Source: RI-153 sp963752935 (lineage in GTDB: Bacteria; Chloroflexota; Anaerolineae; Caldilineales; Caldilineaceae). Taken from it: a stretch of DNA of 64,000 bases. Position numbers and translations under genes: made by a program. Position 1 is the first letter of the stretch; every line of letters starts with the position of its first letter. The notes below the pieces were generated by a model. That model saw nothing but the letters and a program-made list of their open reading frames with translations, made no database searches and had not been told where the DNA came from. The DNA is taken from assembly GCA_963752935.1 (NCBI GenBank), contig CAVWAL010000023.1:853501-917500 (forward strand). Direction: 5' to 3'. Below, in pieces: positions 1 through 8,808 of this stretch.

Positions 1-792
1 CTCGCCACCCGGCTGATCGATATGTTGTCACCTATCGGCCGTGGGCAGCGTGGGCTTATCGTTAGCCCGCCAAAGGCAGGTAAGACGACGGTTCTCAAGC
101 GGATTGCCAATGGGATGACGGAAAACTTCGAAGACTTACATCTGATGGTCGTCCTCATTGGTGAACGCCCTGAAGAAGTCACCGATATGGATCGCTCGGT
201 CGAGGCGGAGGTGATCAGCAGTACGTTTGATGAACCTGTGCAGAATCACGTCCGTGTCGCCGAAATGGCACTGGAGCGCGCCAAGCGTCTCGTGGAAAGC
301 CAACGCGACGTTGTGATTCTTCTCGACAGCATTACTCGCCTAACACGCGCCTACAACCTGACAGTACCCCCATCTGGCCGTACGCTCTCTGGTGGTATTG
401 ATCCGGCGGCACTTTATCCGCCCAAACGCTTCTTTGGTGCGGCGCGTAACATCGAAGAAGGCGGGAGTTTAACAATTATCGCGACCTGCCTTGTCGACAC
501 CGGCAGTCGTATGGACGATGTTATTTACGAAGAATTCAAGGGTACCGGCAACATGGAACTCCACCTGAGCCGTCGCCTTGCAGAGCGCCGTATCTTCCCT
601 GCCTTCGATATCGAACGCAGCGGTACCCGCGCCGAAGAGAAACAATTGGATGCGGAAACCCTGGCCAAGGTTTACACGTTGCGCCGCATGATCGATGCTA
701 TGGGTGGCGGACATGATGCACTGCTGCCTATCCTTGAGCGGCTCAGTCGTACACGCAGTAACCAGGAGTTCCTTGAAACGTTGATCAAGTAG
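1..792 (+). CDS. rho: Transcription termination factor Rho, C-terminal part (5' end outside window)
   Basis: ATP-dependent RNA helicase that ends transcription at Rho-dependent sites, working as a cytoplasmic hexamer. The frame is open from the first base, so about 263 C-terminal residues are visible and the RNA-binding N-terminus lies upstream. Seen: Walker A SPPKAGKT at visible residues 22-29, Walker B VVILLDS near 103-109, followed by SITRLTRAYN, and the conserved block GNMELHLSRRLAERRIFPA. These are diagnostic of the Rho RecA-like ATPase domain. The C-terminus (NQEFLETLIK) is typical, so the 3' end is intact. The next gene starts 630 bp downstream behind its own promoter, so it is probably not co-transcribed. 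Confidence 0.97.
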   Translation, partial: LATRLIDMLSPIGRGQRGLIVSPPKAGKTTVLKRIANGMTENFEDLHLMVVLIGERPEEVTDMDRSVEAEVISSTFDEPVQNHVRVAEMALERAKRLVESQRDVVILLDSITRLTRAYNLTVPPSGRTLSGGIDPAALYPPKRFFGAARNIEEGGSLTIIATCLVDTGSRMDDVIYEEFKGTGNMELHLSRRLAERRIFPAFDIERSGTRAEEKQLDAETLAKVYTLRRMIDAMGGGHDALLPILERLSRTRSNQEFLETLIK

Positions 793-1088
793 GGCGAAGA
801 ACAATGCCCTTCCGGGCGTAGGATCTCGACGTTGACGCAGTTTTGGGCCAGATGCGTAGAGCGTAGGGTATTCATAGAGTTGTCGAAAGAATGGACGTAT
901 CATTGATATGTCCATTCTGCATTTGAAGCGGTAGCGCGGTGAAAGCATGGCGCGATCTTTGTCAAACACTGTGCAACAGAGGAAGCTTGCAGCATTCAAT
1001 ACATACTAAAATCCTACGGTTGATCGACGTTCGATCAACGAAACTTAAAAAAGAGGCTATAAAGGTCACTTGATTACCTCCTCTCAAT

Positions 1089-1116
1089 TTGTTTACTAGA
1101 TCCGGTATGCTATAAT
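1089..1116 (+). promoter_or_regulatory. Sigma-70 promoter with extended -10, upstream of the LysM/M23 gene
   Basis: A -35-like TTGTTT (1089-1094) is followed by a 16-bp spacer and a perfect TATAAT (1111-1116). A TG dinucleotide at 1108-1109 makes it an extended -10. Transcription would start near 1123 and leave an unusually long leader of about 300 nt before the ATG at 1423. Confidence 0.7.
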
Positions 1117-1122
1117 TCACGG

Positions 1123-1422
1123 CATTGTTCGATTCTCTAATCCCCTGGCGGAAGTCTCTACACGTCTAGCGGAAACGAACCGGGCAGAAACAGATTGTTT
1201 CTTCCTGTACCGTTTTAACAATCCATAGCGTCGATTCCAGGTAGTACCGAAACGTTCTCATTGATCACCTTCCCCCAGGATCAAGAATTGGGTTTCTATG
1301 TTTCGGTGTGAATCGTCGTCCAACCTGTTGCATTCAGATAACCGGTTCAGCAAAGCTGCTTCAACGATCTAGAACCTATCTCTTGCTGAAAGGTAGTCGC
1401 AACACCCACTTTGGAGTGAAAG
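1123..1422 (+). promoter_or_regulatory. Long 5' leader of the LysM/M23 gene, possible structured regulatory RNA
   Basis: About 300 nt separate the predicted transcription start from the ATG. No coding frame is supported. The family context (cell-wall hydrolase genes are common targets of c-di-AMP riboswitches) and a block CGGTGTGAATCG near 1303-1314, similar to one conserved riboswitch block, suggest a candidate. I could not match the other conserved blocks in order, so this is only a leader of unknown function. The rest of the gap after rho (793-1088) shows a short GCCC/GGGC hairpin near 807-818 and nothing else I recognise. Confidence 0.25.
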
Positions 1423-2922
1423 ATGCCGTCTTCCGATGCTATTAGGGCAGAGGGGGAGTATCGCTTTGGTCGACTGTTGAAAACAGAAGAATTCACCGAA
1501 CAAAAGCGAGTTAAGCCTCACTCTTCGTCTGATGAAATCGGCAGTACACTTTCGGGCAGCCACTCTAATAACCGTGTTCAACCTACAACGGATGGCTCCT
1601 TGGATAACTCACTGTACTCTTCACAAGAACAGCCTAGCTTCCAACGTCGCGATAGCAGAGCGACAGCTTCTCCTCAGGCAGTTCATCAGCCCACTTACAG
1701 CCACTACCCTGGTTCACCGAACTCGAATCGAGCCGATTATGCTATGGGGCAGCCGGTAGCGGTGGCTACTCTAGAGGCTTCTAGCTTTGTTGTTGATTCT
1801 GGGGCGGCAAAGTCGATTGGCGAAAAGATTCAGTTGTTCCTGAGCGATCAAGTAACACCGATTCGGTTAGCCAGCCATTTGGCTGTTCTTGCCGTCGCGG
1901 CTGTGGTATTGATTGTCAGTCGCGTTGAACTCCCAAACTGGCAGTTCTCACTGCGCAATTTGCCCGATGAAGGTATTTTTGCGCCGCAGGAGTTGGCCAA
2001 TACGACGAATCCATTGGCCGGCACAGGCAACAGTGTTGTTGATGCAAGCGAAGCGTTCCAAAGAGCGGTAGTGCCCTTCACCAGTGCGAACCAACCAGTC
2101 GAAGGCGTTGTTCAGCCTCAGGCAGTTAACCCCATCGCGCCCCAGGTGGCAGCACCGCCTACTGAACGGGTGACGGTTGAAACGTACGCCGTCAAACCGG
2201 GTGATACGGTGTTAGGCATTGCCGCCAAGTTCAATATCGATCCCGAGACGATTCAGTGGGCCAACCCCGAACTAGAAGCAAACCCGGATTTGCTACGCAT
2301 TGGCGACCGGCTTGTTATTCTCCCGGTTGACGGCGCCCTTCATGTGGTGCAGCCAGGCGACACACTCTACTCCATCGCAGCCAAGTATAAGGTGACGGCA
2401 CAGGCAGTTGTCGATGCGCCCTTCAACAAGCTAGAGAATCTTGATGTCCCCATTACTGTGGGAACACAGTTGATCATTCCGGGCGGCACCAAGCCGTATA
2501 TTACTCGCCAGGTGGAAGCCTATACGGGTCCGGTACCGGATAGCGCGTTGAAGGGCAGCGGTGCGTTAACCTGGCCCACGTCGGGTAGCATCACACAGTC
2601 GTTCTGGGGTGGTCATCGTGCCCTCGACATTGGCGCCCACACCGGCACCCCGGTCACATCCTCTGATGGTGGTTATGTGATTGCCTCTAAGTCTGGCGGC
2701 TGGAACAGTGGCTATGGCAATATGGTCTTGATAGACCACGGCAACGGCTACACAACACTCTATGCCCACCTGAACAGTATTTTCGTCCGTCAGGGCGAAA
2801 GTGTAAGCAAAGGCCAGCAGATCGGTACCGTGGGCAACACGGGTAATTCCACGGGTCCGCATCTTCACTTTGAAGTACGGTATCAGGGTGTCGCTCGCAA
2901 TCCCTTTACGTATCTGCCTTAA
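1423..2922 (+). CDS. Membrane-anchored LysM / M23 peptidoglycan hydrolase
   Basis: Predicted cell-wall endopeptidase of 499 residues. A long hydrophilic, Ser/Gln-rich N-terminus (1-145, presumably cytoplasmic) is followed by one membrane segment at about 148-166 (AVLAVAAVVLIV). Two LysM peptidoglycan-binding repeats follow (about 254-301 and 305-353, each with V(K/Q)PGDT), then a C-terminal M23 (LytM) domain from about 380. The zinc ligands H398-x3-D402 and H482 and the catalytic-type H449 and H480 (HLHFE) are all present, so the enzyme looks active. GGAG lies 5-8 bases before the ATG. The gene is alone between a strong promoter with long leader and a bidirectional terminator. Substrate bond specificity cannot be read from the sequence. 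Confidence 0.92.
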   Translation: MPSSDAIRAEGEYRFGRLLKTEEFTEQKRVKPHSSSDEIGSTLSGSHSNNRVQPTTDGSLDNSLYSSQEQPSFQRRDSRATASPQAVHQPTYSHYPGSPNSNRADYAMGQPVAVATLEASSFVVDSGAAKSIGEKIQLFLSDQVTPIRLASHLAVLAVAAVVLIVSRVELPNWQFSLRNLPDEGIFAPQELANTTNPLAGTGNSVVDASEAFQRAVVPFTSANQPVEGVVQPQAVNPIAPQVAAPPTERVTVETYAVKPGDTVLGIAAKFNIDPETIQWANPELEANPDLLRIGDRLVILPVDGALHVVQPGDTLYSIAAKYKVTAQAVVDAPFNKLENLDVPITVGTQLIIPGGTKPYITRQVEAYTGPVPDSALKGSGALTWPTSGSITQSFWGGHRALDIGAHTGTPVTSSDGGYVIASKSGGWNSGYGNMVLIDHGNGYTTLYAHLNSIFVRQGESVSKGQQIGTVGNTGNSTGPHLHFEVRYQGVARNPFTYLP

Positions 2923-2936
2923 GATTTTACAGGATT

Positions 2937-2970
2937 AAAAAAGCCCCGGCTCGATGAGCCGGGGCTTTTT
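2937..2970. terminator. Bidirectional intrinsic terminator between M23 gene and fumC
   Basis: Perfect 10-bp stem GCCCCGGCTC (2943-2952) / GAGCCGGGGC (2956-2965) with a 3-nt loop, preceded by six A and followed by five T. It can end transcription of both converging genes. Confidence 0.93.
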
Positions 2971-2980
2971 ATTTGGCGGG

Positions 2981-4369
2981 CTATTCTTGAATGCCACCCT
3001 CGGTCAACTGCCGAGGATCGAGCAAGCGATCAAGCTCAGCTTCGGTCAGTTCTGTCATCTCTAGTGCAACTTCTTTGAGCGAACGTCCTTCTGCATAGGC
3101 GGTCTTGGCGATCTTGGCGCCCTTCTCATACCCGATCACAGGGTTCAAGGCCGTTACCAGGATGGGGTTGCGCCCGACGAGTGAGGTAATGCGCTCGCGG
3201 TTGACGGTGAAACCGGCCAATGCCATGTCCGCCATGACACGCCCCGCACTGGCGAGCAGTGTGATGCTCTGGATCAAATTGTGGGCGATGACCGGCAGCA
3301 TGACGTTGAGTTGGAAGTTACCGGCTTGCCCGCCAATGGTGATGGTGACATCGTTGCCAATCACCTGCGCACAGACCATCGTCATGGCTTCAGGGATGAC
3401 AGGGTTGATCTTGCCCGGCATGATGCTGCTGCCCGGCTGCAACGATGGCAACACGATCTCGCCTAAGCCGGCGATGGGACCACTGTTCATCCAGCGCAAG
3501 TCGTTGGACATCTTCATGTAGGTCGTGGCCACCACCTTGAGCTGCCCACTCAGTTCCACGGCGGCGTCCTGGCTGCTGAGGCTCTCGAAGTAGTTGGGGC
3601 TGGTGACAAAGGGTTGGCCGGTCATGCTGGAGAGCTCTTCGGCGATCATGCGGCCAAAGTCGGGATGGGCGTTGATGCCGGTGCCGACGGCGGTGCCACC
3701 CTGCGCCAGCATGGCGAGGCGAGGCAGCGCGGCTTCCAGGCGTTCAATGCCATGACCAATCTGGCTGCTCCATCCACCCAGCACCTGGCTCAGGCGCACG
3801 GGCATCGCGTCCATAAGATGGGTACGACCGGTGGTCACTACGTCGTCCACTTCGGCGGCTTTGCGGTCGAGCGTCTCTTTGACATAGTGCAGCGATGGCA
3901 GCAGTTCTTCGGCAGTGAGCAGGTAGGCGCTGACGTGAATCGCGGTAGGGATAACGTCGTTGCTGCTCTGCCCCATGTTCACGTGGTCGTTGGGGTGAAC
4001 CTTGCGCCCCAGCTTAGTCGAGGCCAGGTTGGCAATGACTTCGTTGGCGTTCATGTTGGTGCTGGTGCCCGAGCCGGTCTGGAAAATGTCAAGCGGGAAC
4101 TGGTCGTCGTACTCTCCACGCGCAACTTCATCGGACGCCGACTGGATGGCGGCGGCCATGTCCGCATCCATGAGGCCCAATTTGAGGTTGACGGCAGCCG
4201 CCGCGCCTTTGATCAAACCAAGGGCGCGGATGGCGGCCCGTGGAAAGCGCAGGTCGCTGATGGGGAAGTTGTCGACAGCTCGTTGTGTTTGCGCCGCGTA
4301 GAGGGCATCGGCGGGGACACGCACTTCACCCAAGCTATCGCGTTCAATTCGATAGTCTTGCTCGCTCAT
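2981..4369 (-). CDS. fumC: Class II fumarate hydratase
   Basis: Interconverts fumarate and L-malate in the TCA cycle; a cytoplasmic homotetramer in its family. 462 residues, the usual length. Seen: QTGSGTSTNMNANEVIA near 97-115, TGRTHLMDAMPV near 180-190 and the mobile signature loop GSSIMPGKINP near 315-325, which carries the catalytic Ser. The start ATG is preceded by AAGGAG at 9-nt spacing. Aspartase is the nearest alternative in this superfamily; the THLMDA and QTGSGT blocks favour fumarase. The gene is monocistronic and ends at the shared terminator with the M23 gene. Confidence 0.93.
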   Translation of the reverse strand: MSEQDYRIERDSLGEVRVPADALYAAQTQRAVDNFPISDLRFPRAAIRALGLIKGAAAAVNLKLGLMDADMAAAIQSASDEVARGEYDDQFPLDIFQTGSGTSTNMNANEVIANLASTKLGRKVHPNDHVNMGQSSNDVIPTAIHVSAYLLTAEELLPSLHYVKETLDRKAAEVDDVVTTGRTHLMDAMPVRLSQVLGGWSSQIGHGIERLEAALPRLAMLAQGGTAVGTGINAHPDFGRMIAEELSSMTGQPFVTSPNYFESLSSQDAAVELSGQLKVVATTYMKMSNDLRWMNSGPIAGLGEIVLPSLQPGSSIMPGKINPVIPEAMTMVCAQVIGNDVTITIGGQAGNFQLNVMLPVIAHNLIQSITLLASAGRVMADMALAGFTVNRERITSLVGRNPILVTALNPVIGYEKGAKIAKTAYAEGRSLKEVALEMTELTEAELDRLLDPRQLTEGGIQE

Positions 4370-4513
4370 AGGGCTCGACTCCTTATGGATTCAGAATTTG
4401 ATGATGGAATAGGGGTTCACACTGGATTAGTACAGCGTCTGTCCTTCATTGTAGCACCCATCAAAGAGCCGTGCACAATCAGCCCTCTTTTCCATCGTGG
4501 TTTGCCTATGAGT

Positions 4514-5476
4514 TCACCGTTCACCGCGCACGTAGGGCAATCCTAGGGCGGCCGGTGCGCCCAGGCGGCGACTGACGTTTTCGTAGACGGTGATCAGCGT
4601 GAGGACGGCAATGGTCAGCAGGTAGGGCAGCATGGCCAGCACGGCGGCCGGAATCACGCTGCCGCCGGCAGCCTGAAGCCGAAATTGGATGGCGTTGACG
4701 CCGCCAAAGATCAGTGCGCCCAGCACGGCCCGCCACGGATCCCAGGTGGCGAAGATGACAAGGGCGATGGCGATCCAGCCGCGGCCGCCGGTCAGGTTTT
4801 CGGTCCAGCCCGGGGTGTAGGCCAGGCTGAGGTGCGCGCCGCCCAATCCCATGAGGACGCCGCCGGCGATGGTGGAGAGGTAGCGGACTTGCGTCACCGA
4901 GATGCCCATCGCGTCCGCCGTGGCCGGATCTTCACCCACGGCGCGCAGGTGTAGTCCTGTGCGGGTACGGTAGAGGATGTACGCCGCGACAGGGACGCCG
5001 ATGTACATGAGATAGACCAACGGGTCCTGGTTAAAGAGGGCGGGGCCAATCAGGGGGATGTCGCTGAGCAGGGGAATGGGGAAACGAGAGAACTTAGGGC
5101 CGACCAGCCCTACGAGCGGTCCACCGTCAGGCCCCAGACGTTGCCCAAGGAAACTGCTGAGGCCGATGCCAAAGAGCGTTAATGCCAGCCCACTGACCAC
5201 TTGATCGGCGCGCAATGTGACGGTGAGGAAGGCGTGAATGGTGGCCAGCAGTCCGCCCACTACCATCGCTACCAGGATAGCAGCGAGCAAGCTGCCGGTG
5301 TGGTAGCCTGTGGCAAAGGCCGTCACCGCGCCCATGATCAGAATGCCCTCCAGCCCCAGGTTGAGGATGCCGGCGCGTTCCGTGAAGATTTCGCCTACAG
5401 ACGCAAAGACCAACGAAGTCCCTGCCTGGATGGTCACGGCCAGGATAGAAACGATCAACGCAAGGGAGATATCCAT
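4514..5476 (-). CDS. Nucleoside-type ABC transporter permease (YufQ-like, second subunit)
   Basis: 320-residue integral membrane permease of the BPD_transp_2 family. Family members pair with a YufP-like permease, a YufO-like ATPase and a BMP lipoprotein to import nucleosides. Seen: many hydrophobic segments and the block TERAGILNLGLEGILIMGA (about 32-50), followed later by GEDPATADAMGISV, the cytoplasmic coupling segment characteristic of this branch. The gene follows its partner permease with a 7-bp gap, so they are one operon. No ATPase or binding-protein gene is within this window. Exact substrate is inferred from family only. Confidence 0.85.
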   Translation of the reverse strand: MDISLALIVSILAVTIQAGTSLVFASVGEIFTERAGILNLGLEGILIMGAVTAFATGYHTGSLLAAILVAMVVGGLLATIHAFLTVTLRADQVVSGLALTLFGIGLSSFLGQRLGPDGGPLVGLVGPKFSRFPIPLLSDIPLIGPALFNQDPLVYLMYIGVPVAAYILYRTRTGLHLRAVGEDPATADAMGISVTQVRYLSTIAGGVLMGLGGAHLSLAYTPGWTENLTGGRGWIAIALVIFATWDPWRAVLGALIFGGVNAIQFRLQAAGGSVIPAAVLAMLPYLLTIAVLTLITVYENVSRRLGAPAALGLPYVRGER

Positions 5477-5483
5477 AATCTGC

Positions 5484-6659
5484 TCACCCGGCCAGTTTGG
5501 GATTGTCGGAGTAGGTCGTAGTCACCGTCACCGGCTGTGGACGGATCACGCGCAGCCGGTAGTTAACAAAGACGTTGGCGCCGAGCACAAAGAAGAGGAT
5601 TGAGCCCTGCAGCACGCCTGAGACGGCCGCAGGCAGCCCCATGCTGATCTGTAGCTGATCGCCGCCCGTAGTTAACCCGGCCAACAGCACACTGACAAGG
5701 ATAACAGCCCACGGGTTGAGTTTGGCCAGCCAGGCGACGATAATGGCTGTAAAGCCATCGCCGACGGCAATCCCGTTTTGCAGTCGGTGGGCAACACCCG
5801 CTACCTGGCTGAAGCCGGCCAGCCCGGCCAGCCCGCCGCTGATCATCATGACCAGTATGACATTGCGGGCAATATCCATGCCGGCGTAGCGAGCAGCTCG
5901 CGGGTTCTCGCCGATCACTTTAATCTCCAGGCCCCACTTGGTCCGCGACAGTATCAGCCAGATCACAGCGGCGGCCACAAGCGCAATCACAATTCCAAAG
6001 TGGACACGCCCAAGCTGCAGGCTATACGATCCGAGGTCGATGGGCGGAATACGGATTAGCCAGCTTTCGCGGGGGAACTGTGCTGTGCCAGGAAAACCAA
6101 ACCCGGCGGGATCTTTCCACGGGCCGGTGTAAAGGTATTGCATCCAAAGCAGGGCCACGTAGTTTAACATCAAGGTGGTAATGATTTCGTTGACACGCAG
6201 ATAGGCCTTTAGCACCCCGGGAATGACACCCCAAATTGCTCCGGCGATGAATGCAGCCAGGATCATCAGCGGTAGCAAGAGCCAATTCGGAAGACCACCG
6301 ATCATTCCGGGCAAGAAGAGTGCGACCCATGTGGCGGCGATGGCGCCCCACACAAGTTGTCCTTCGGCGCCGATGTTCCAGAAGAGCATGCGAAACGCGA
6401 TGGCGACGGCCAGACCGGCCAGCATCAAAGGAATCGCTTTCAGCAGCGTTTCATTCAGCGCATAAGATTGGCCCGACATAAATTCGGCCCATGTGCCGAA
6501 AGCCCCACGCCACATCGCCTGATAGGTTGCCAATGGATCTGCGCCAAAGATCAGCAGCAACAGTGCACAGAAGATCAGGGCCAACCCGATCGCGATCACA
6601 GGCACTAAGAGCTCGGCGACGCGTGAACGTTGTAATCGCTTTTCAAGGACGAATCGCAT
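5484..6659 (-). CDS. Nucleoside-type ABC transporter permease (YufP-like, first subunit)
   Basis: 391-residue polytopic membrane permease, partner of the downstream gene. Seen: an N-terminal membrane segment (VIAIGLALIFCALLLLIFG), the block AFRMLFWNIGAEGQLVWGA (about 87-105), which corresponds to the permease core, and GENPRAARYAGMDI, the coupling loop. The C-terminus has several more hydrophobic helices and ends in a polar Thr-rich tail. It begins 14 bp after the stop of the histidine kinase gene, so the three genes 8362 to 4514 look co-transcribed, kinase first. No substrate-binding protein or ATPase is encoded nearby. Confidence 0.85.
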   Translation of the reverse strand: MRFVLEKRLQRSRVAELLVPVIAIGLALIFCALLLLIFGADPLATYQAMWRGAFGTWAEFMSGQSYALNETLLKAIPLMLAGLAVAIAFRMLFWNIGAEGQLVWGAIAATWVALFLPGMIGGLPNWLLLPLMILAAFIAGAIWGVIPGVLKAYLRVNEIITTLMLNYVALLWMQYLYTGPWKDPAGFGFPGTAQFPRESWLIRIPPIDLGSYSLQLGRVHFGIVIALVAAAVIWLILSRTKWGLEIKVIGENPRAARYAGMDIARNVILVMMISGGLAGLAGFSQVAGVAHRLQNGIAVGDGFTAIIVAWLAKLNPWAVILVSVLLAGLTTGGDQLQISMGLPAAVSGVLQGSILFFVLGANVFVNYRLRVIRPQPVTVTTTYSDNPKLAG

Positions 6660-6673
6660 ACATCTGTACCTCG

Positions 6674-8362
6674 CTACGGAATCTCGTTGTTGCTCTGATC
6701 TTCATCAACCGGCAAAGCGACGAAAAAGGTGGTTCCTTTACCCAGTTCACTGCGCGCCCAGATTTCGCCCTCATGTGCTTCTACAATGGCGTTGATCAAA
6801 AAAAGGCCGATCCCTACCCCGGCGGTGCTGCGGCGGAGGCCGCTGTCCACCCGGTAAAAGCGCTCAAAGATCTTGGGGATCTCAGACTCTGGAATGCCGA
6901 TGCCTTCATCGGCCACGTAGATCACGACGCGCCGACCACCATCCTTGCGCTGTGGATCATCTTCTACCCACCCACCTATCCTGATAGCGCCGCCCTCAGG
7001 CGAATACTTGATTGCGTTGCTTAGCAGGTTTGTAAACACTTGACGCAGTCGATCTTCGTCACCGGATACAAACGGGAAGTTTTCGGGTAGATCGACTGCG
7101 ATCTGATGGCGTGTTGTCTGCGTGCGGTAGTCCTGGGCAACACGCATCAGCAGCCGATAGAGATTGACGTCGGAAATATCCAGCCGCAGCCCCCCGGCCT
7201 GGATTCGACTGACATCGAGGAGGTTATTGATCAGTGCTTCCAGCCGATCCGCTTCCTCTTCGATGATCTGAAGCCCCTGGTGTGCGACATCTTTATCCCA
7301 GGCCGCATCCGGACGAGCCAGCGTCTGGGCATACCCTTTGATAATGGCGACCGGCGTTTTCAGTTCGTGGCTCATGACAGAGACGAAGGTAGACTTCATC
7401 TCCTCTTCTTCACGGAAGCGGGTAATGTCGAGAACATTGGCGATGATATTAACCAGTTGATCGTTTTCATCGGTCAGCGGTGTATAGGTGACTGCCACCG
7501 AAATATGTCCGCCCCCGGGGCGGACGAGATCGCCTTCACAGCGCAGATTTCCCTCGGCGTCGAGCTGCAATTCGCTGTCTTCGCTGCACAGGTGGTCACC
7601 CACCACGTTTTGAAGGTTCAGGAGTTGCTCGCAAGATTTGCCGATAGCATCCTGTGGCGAGATGCCCGTCATGGCCGCCAGGGCCTGGTTGATCACCTGC
7701 ACATGACGGCTGGGCGAGAGAATCATAATGCCATTTGCACTGTTCTCTACGATGGTCGCCAATCGGCTGCGTTCGGTCAAAAGTTGTTGGTAGAGCCGAG
7801 CATTGCGGACGGCGATGGCCGCTTGATAGGCAAACCCTTGTAAGAATTGCCAGTCAAGCTGCGTAAAGGCGTTGTCACCCCGAAATAAGAAAATGACGCC
7901 CAGTACTTCTTCCTCAAAGAGCAGCGGAAGACCTAAAACCTGGCCAAGCTGATGCCCGAGGTTGTCTTCGACCATCTGCACACGCCGCTCAAGTTCTTGC
8001 CGGTAGAGTTCGCCCGATACGGTAAACGTTCCACCTTCACCGAAGGCGTCTTCGGCCGAATCTGTGATCGGCCATGCGTTCAGCAGTGGACGAAACGCAG
8101 GGAGAAGCTGCGGGGGGATGCCATAGGCGGCACGAATGCGAAAGTGCGTCCTTTCTTCGAGGACTTCACCGTCAATGATGTTGGGGGTATCATCATTCAA
8201 AACGATCAACCCGGCAGGTGAGGCAACCATCTCTGCTGCACTGGCCAGGATGAGTTTGAGCAAACTTGGCAGGTCGAGGCGAGAGGTCATCGCCCGGGTG
8301 ATCCGCAGTAAATACTCTCGCTGCCTGAGTTGGTAGGTGGCCATCAACGCCGGGACATTCAT
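6674..8362 (-). CDS. Soluble GAF-PAS sensor histidine kinase
   Basis: Two-component sensor of 562 residues from the chosen ATG at 8362. Domains: GAF (about 31-190), PAS (about 198-310, ENSANGIMIL), HisKA with phospho-acceptor His at 332 in VSVMSHELKTP, then HATPase_c with DRLRQVFTNLLSNAIKYS (N box), DEGIGIP (G1) and GVGIGLFL (G2). No membrane segment is seen, so it should sense a cytoplasmic signal. An upstream TTG at 8419 keeps the frame open, but those 19 extra codons fall in a dispersed repeat (8413-8610), so I reject that start. It is followed at 14 bp by two ABC permease genes. No response regulator is adjacent. Confidence 0.88.
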   Translation of the reverse strand: MNVPALMATYQLRQREYLLRITRAMTSRLDLPSLLKLILASAAEMVASPAGLIVLNDDTPNIIDGEVLEERTHFRIRAAYGIPPQLLPAFRPLLNAWPITDSAEDAFGEGGTFTVSGELYRQELERRVQMVEDNLGHQLGQVLGLPLLFEEEVLGVIFLFRGDNAFTQLDWQFLQGFAYQAAIAVRNARLYQQLLTERSRLATIVENSANGIMILSPSRHVQVINQALAAMTGISPQDAIGKSCEQLLNLQNVVGDHLCSEDSELQLDAEGNLRCEGDLVRPGGGHISVAVTYTPLTDENDQLVNIIANVLDITRFREEEEMKSTFVSVMSHELKTPVAIIKGYAQTLARPDAAWDKDVAHQGLQIIEEEADRLEALINNLLDVSRIQAGGLRLDISDVNLYRLLMRVAQDYRTQTTRHQIAVDLPENFPFVSGDEDRLRQVFTNLLSNAIKYSPEGGAIRIGGWVEDDPQRKDGGRRVVIYVADEGIGIPESEIPKIFERFYRVDSGLRRSTAGVGIGLFLINAIVEAHEGEIWARSELGKGTTFFVALPVDEDQSNNEIP

Positions 8363-8412
8363 GGCCGAACGATAACACGAGAGACAGGCAAAGTCAACGA
8401 AACTGGGATTGC

Positions 8413-8610
8413 GGAGCAATTCTAAATTTGGATTGACCAGGGGGACTAGCGCCGGTTGAGTAGCAGCGCTTCAGAAAGCGGGTCTGCGAGGCGTATCGAA
8501 ACCCAAGCGGGTTCAACGACGAGATCGCGTAGACCTGCTTTCTGAAGCGGACCCGACCTCGGCGGTCGGCTCGCTCCCTTGATTTCGTTTGGTACAGGCG
8601 TTGCGCCATA
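8413..8610. repeat. Dispersed MITE-like repeat, copy A
   Basis: Non-coding element between the kinase and cdd. It holds a ~20-bp near-perfect inverted pair (8467-8486 and 8531-8550, core CTTCAGAAAGC). Bases 8450-8485 match the reverse complement of 55062-55097 at 34 of 36 positions, and its left edge (GGAGCAATTCTAAATTTGG) resembles the left edge of the element at 54934. The outer limits are approximate. Confidence 0.65.
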
Positions 8611-8658
8611 ACGCTGCGCACTCAATCGGCGGTCGCTAACCCCGGTTTGCCGTTTATC

Positions 8659-8787
8659 GTGTCAACGGTTAAGTGATGGCAATTCCGTAGGGGCGCTGCT
8701 TGCTGCGCCCACAGTGTGCCGGGCGCAGCAAGCAGCGCCCCTACCGATCAAATCACGCTTTCGGCGCTCCTCGCCGCCGCATCACTA
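8659..8787. repeat. Palindromic REP-like repeat, copy 1
   Basis: A long GC-rich inverted repeat around 8696-8744 (outer arms GTAGGGGCGCTGCTTGC and its complement) is flanked by conserved non-palindromic sequence on both sides. The same ~130-bp unit recurs at 38563-38697. This copy lacks part of the left arm centre, so its hairpin has a bulge. No open frame is supported in the rest of 8363-8808. Confidence 0.8.
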
Positions 8788-8808
8788 CGTTATTTGTGGA
8801 CAGTTAAG

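Noticed and set aside
2981..4369. Aspartate ammonia-lyase instead of fumarase
   Set aside because: Shares the superfamily loop, but QTGSGT and TGRTHLMDA blocks fit fumarase class II better.
8363..8419. Longer N-terminus of the sensor kinase from TTG at 8419
   Set aside because: The extra codons lie in the edge of a dispersed repeat also found near 54.9 kb; the ATG at 8362 matches the domain start better.
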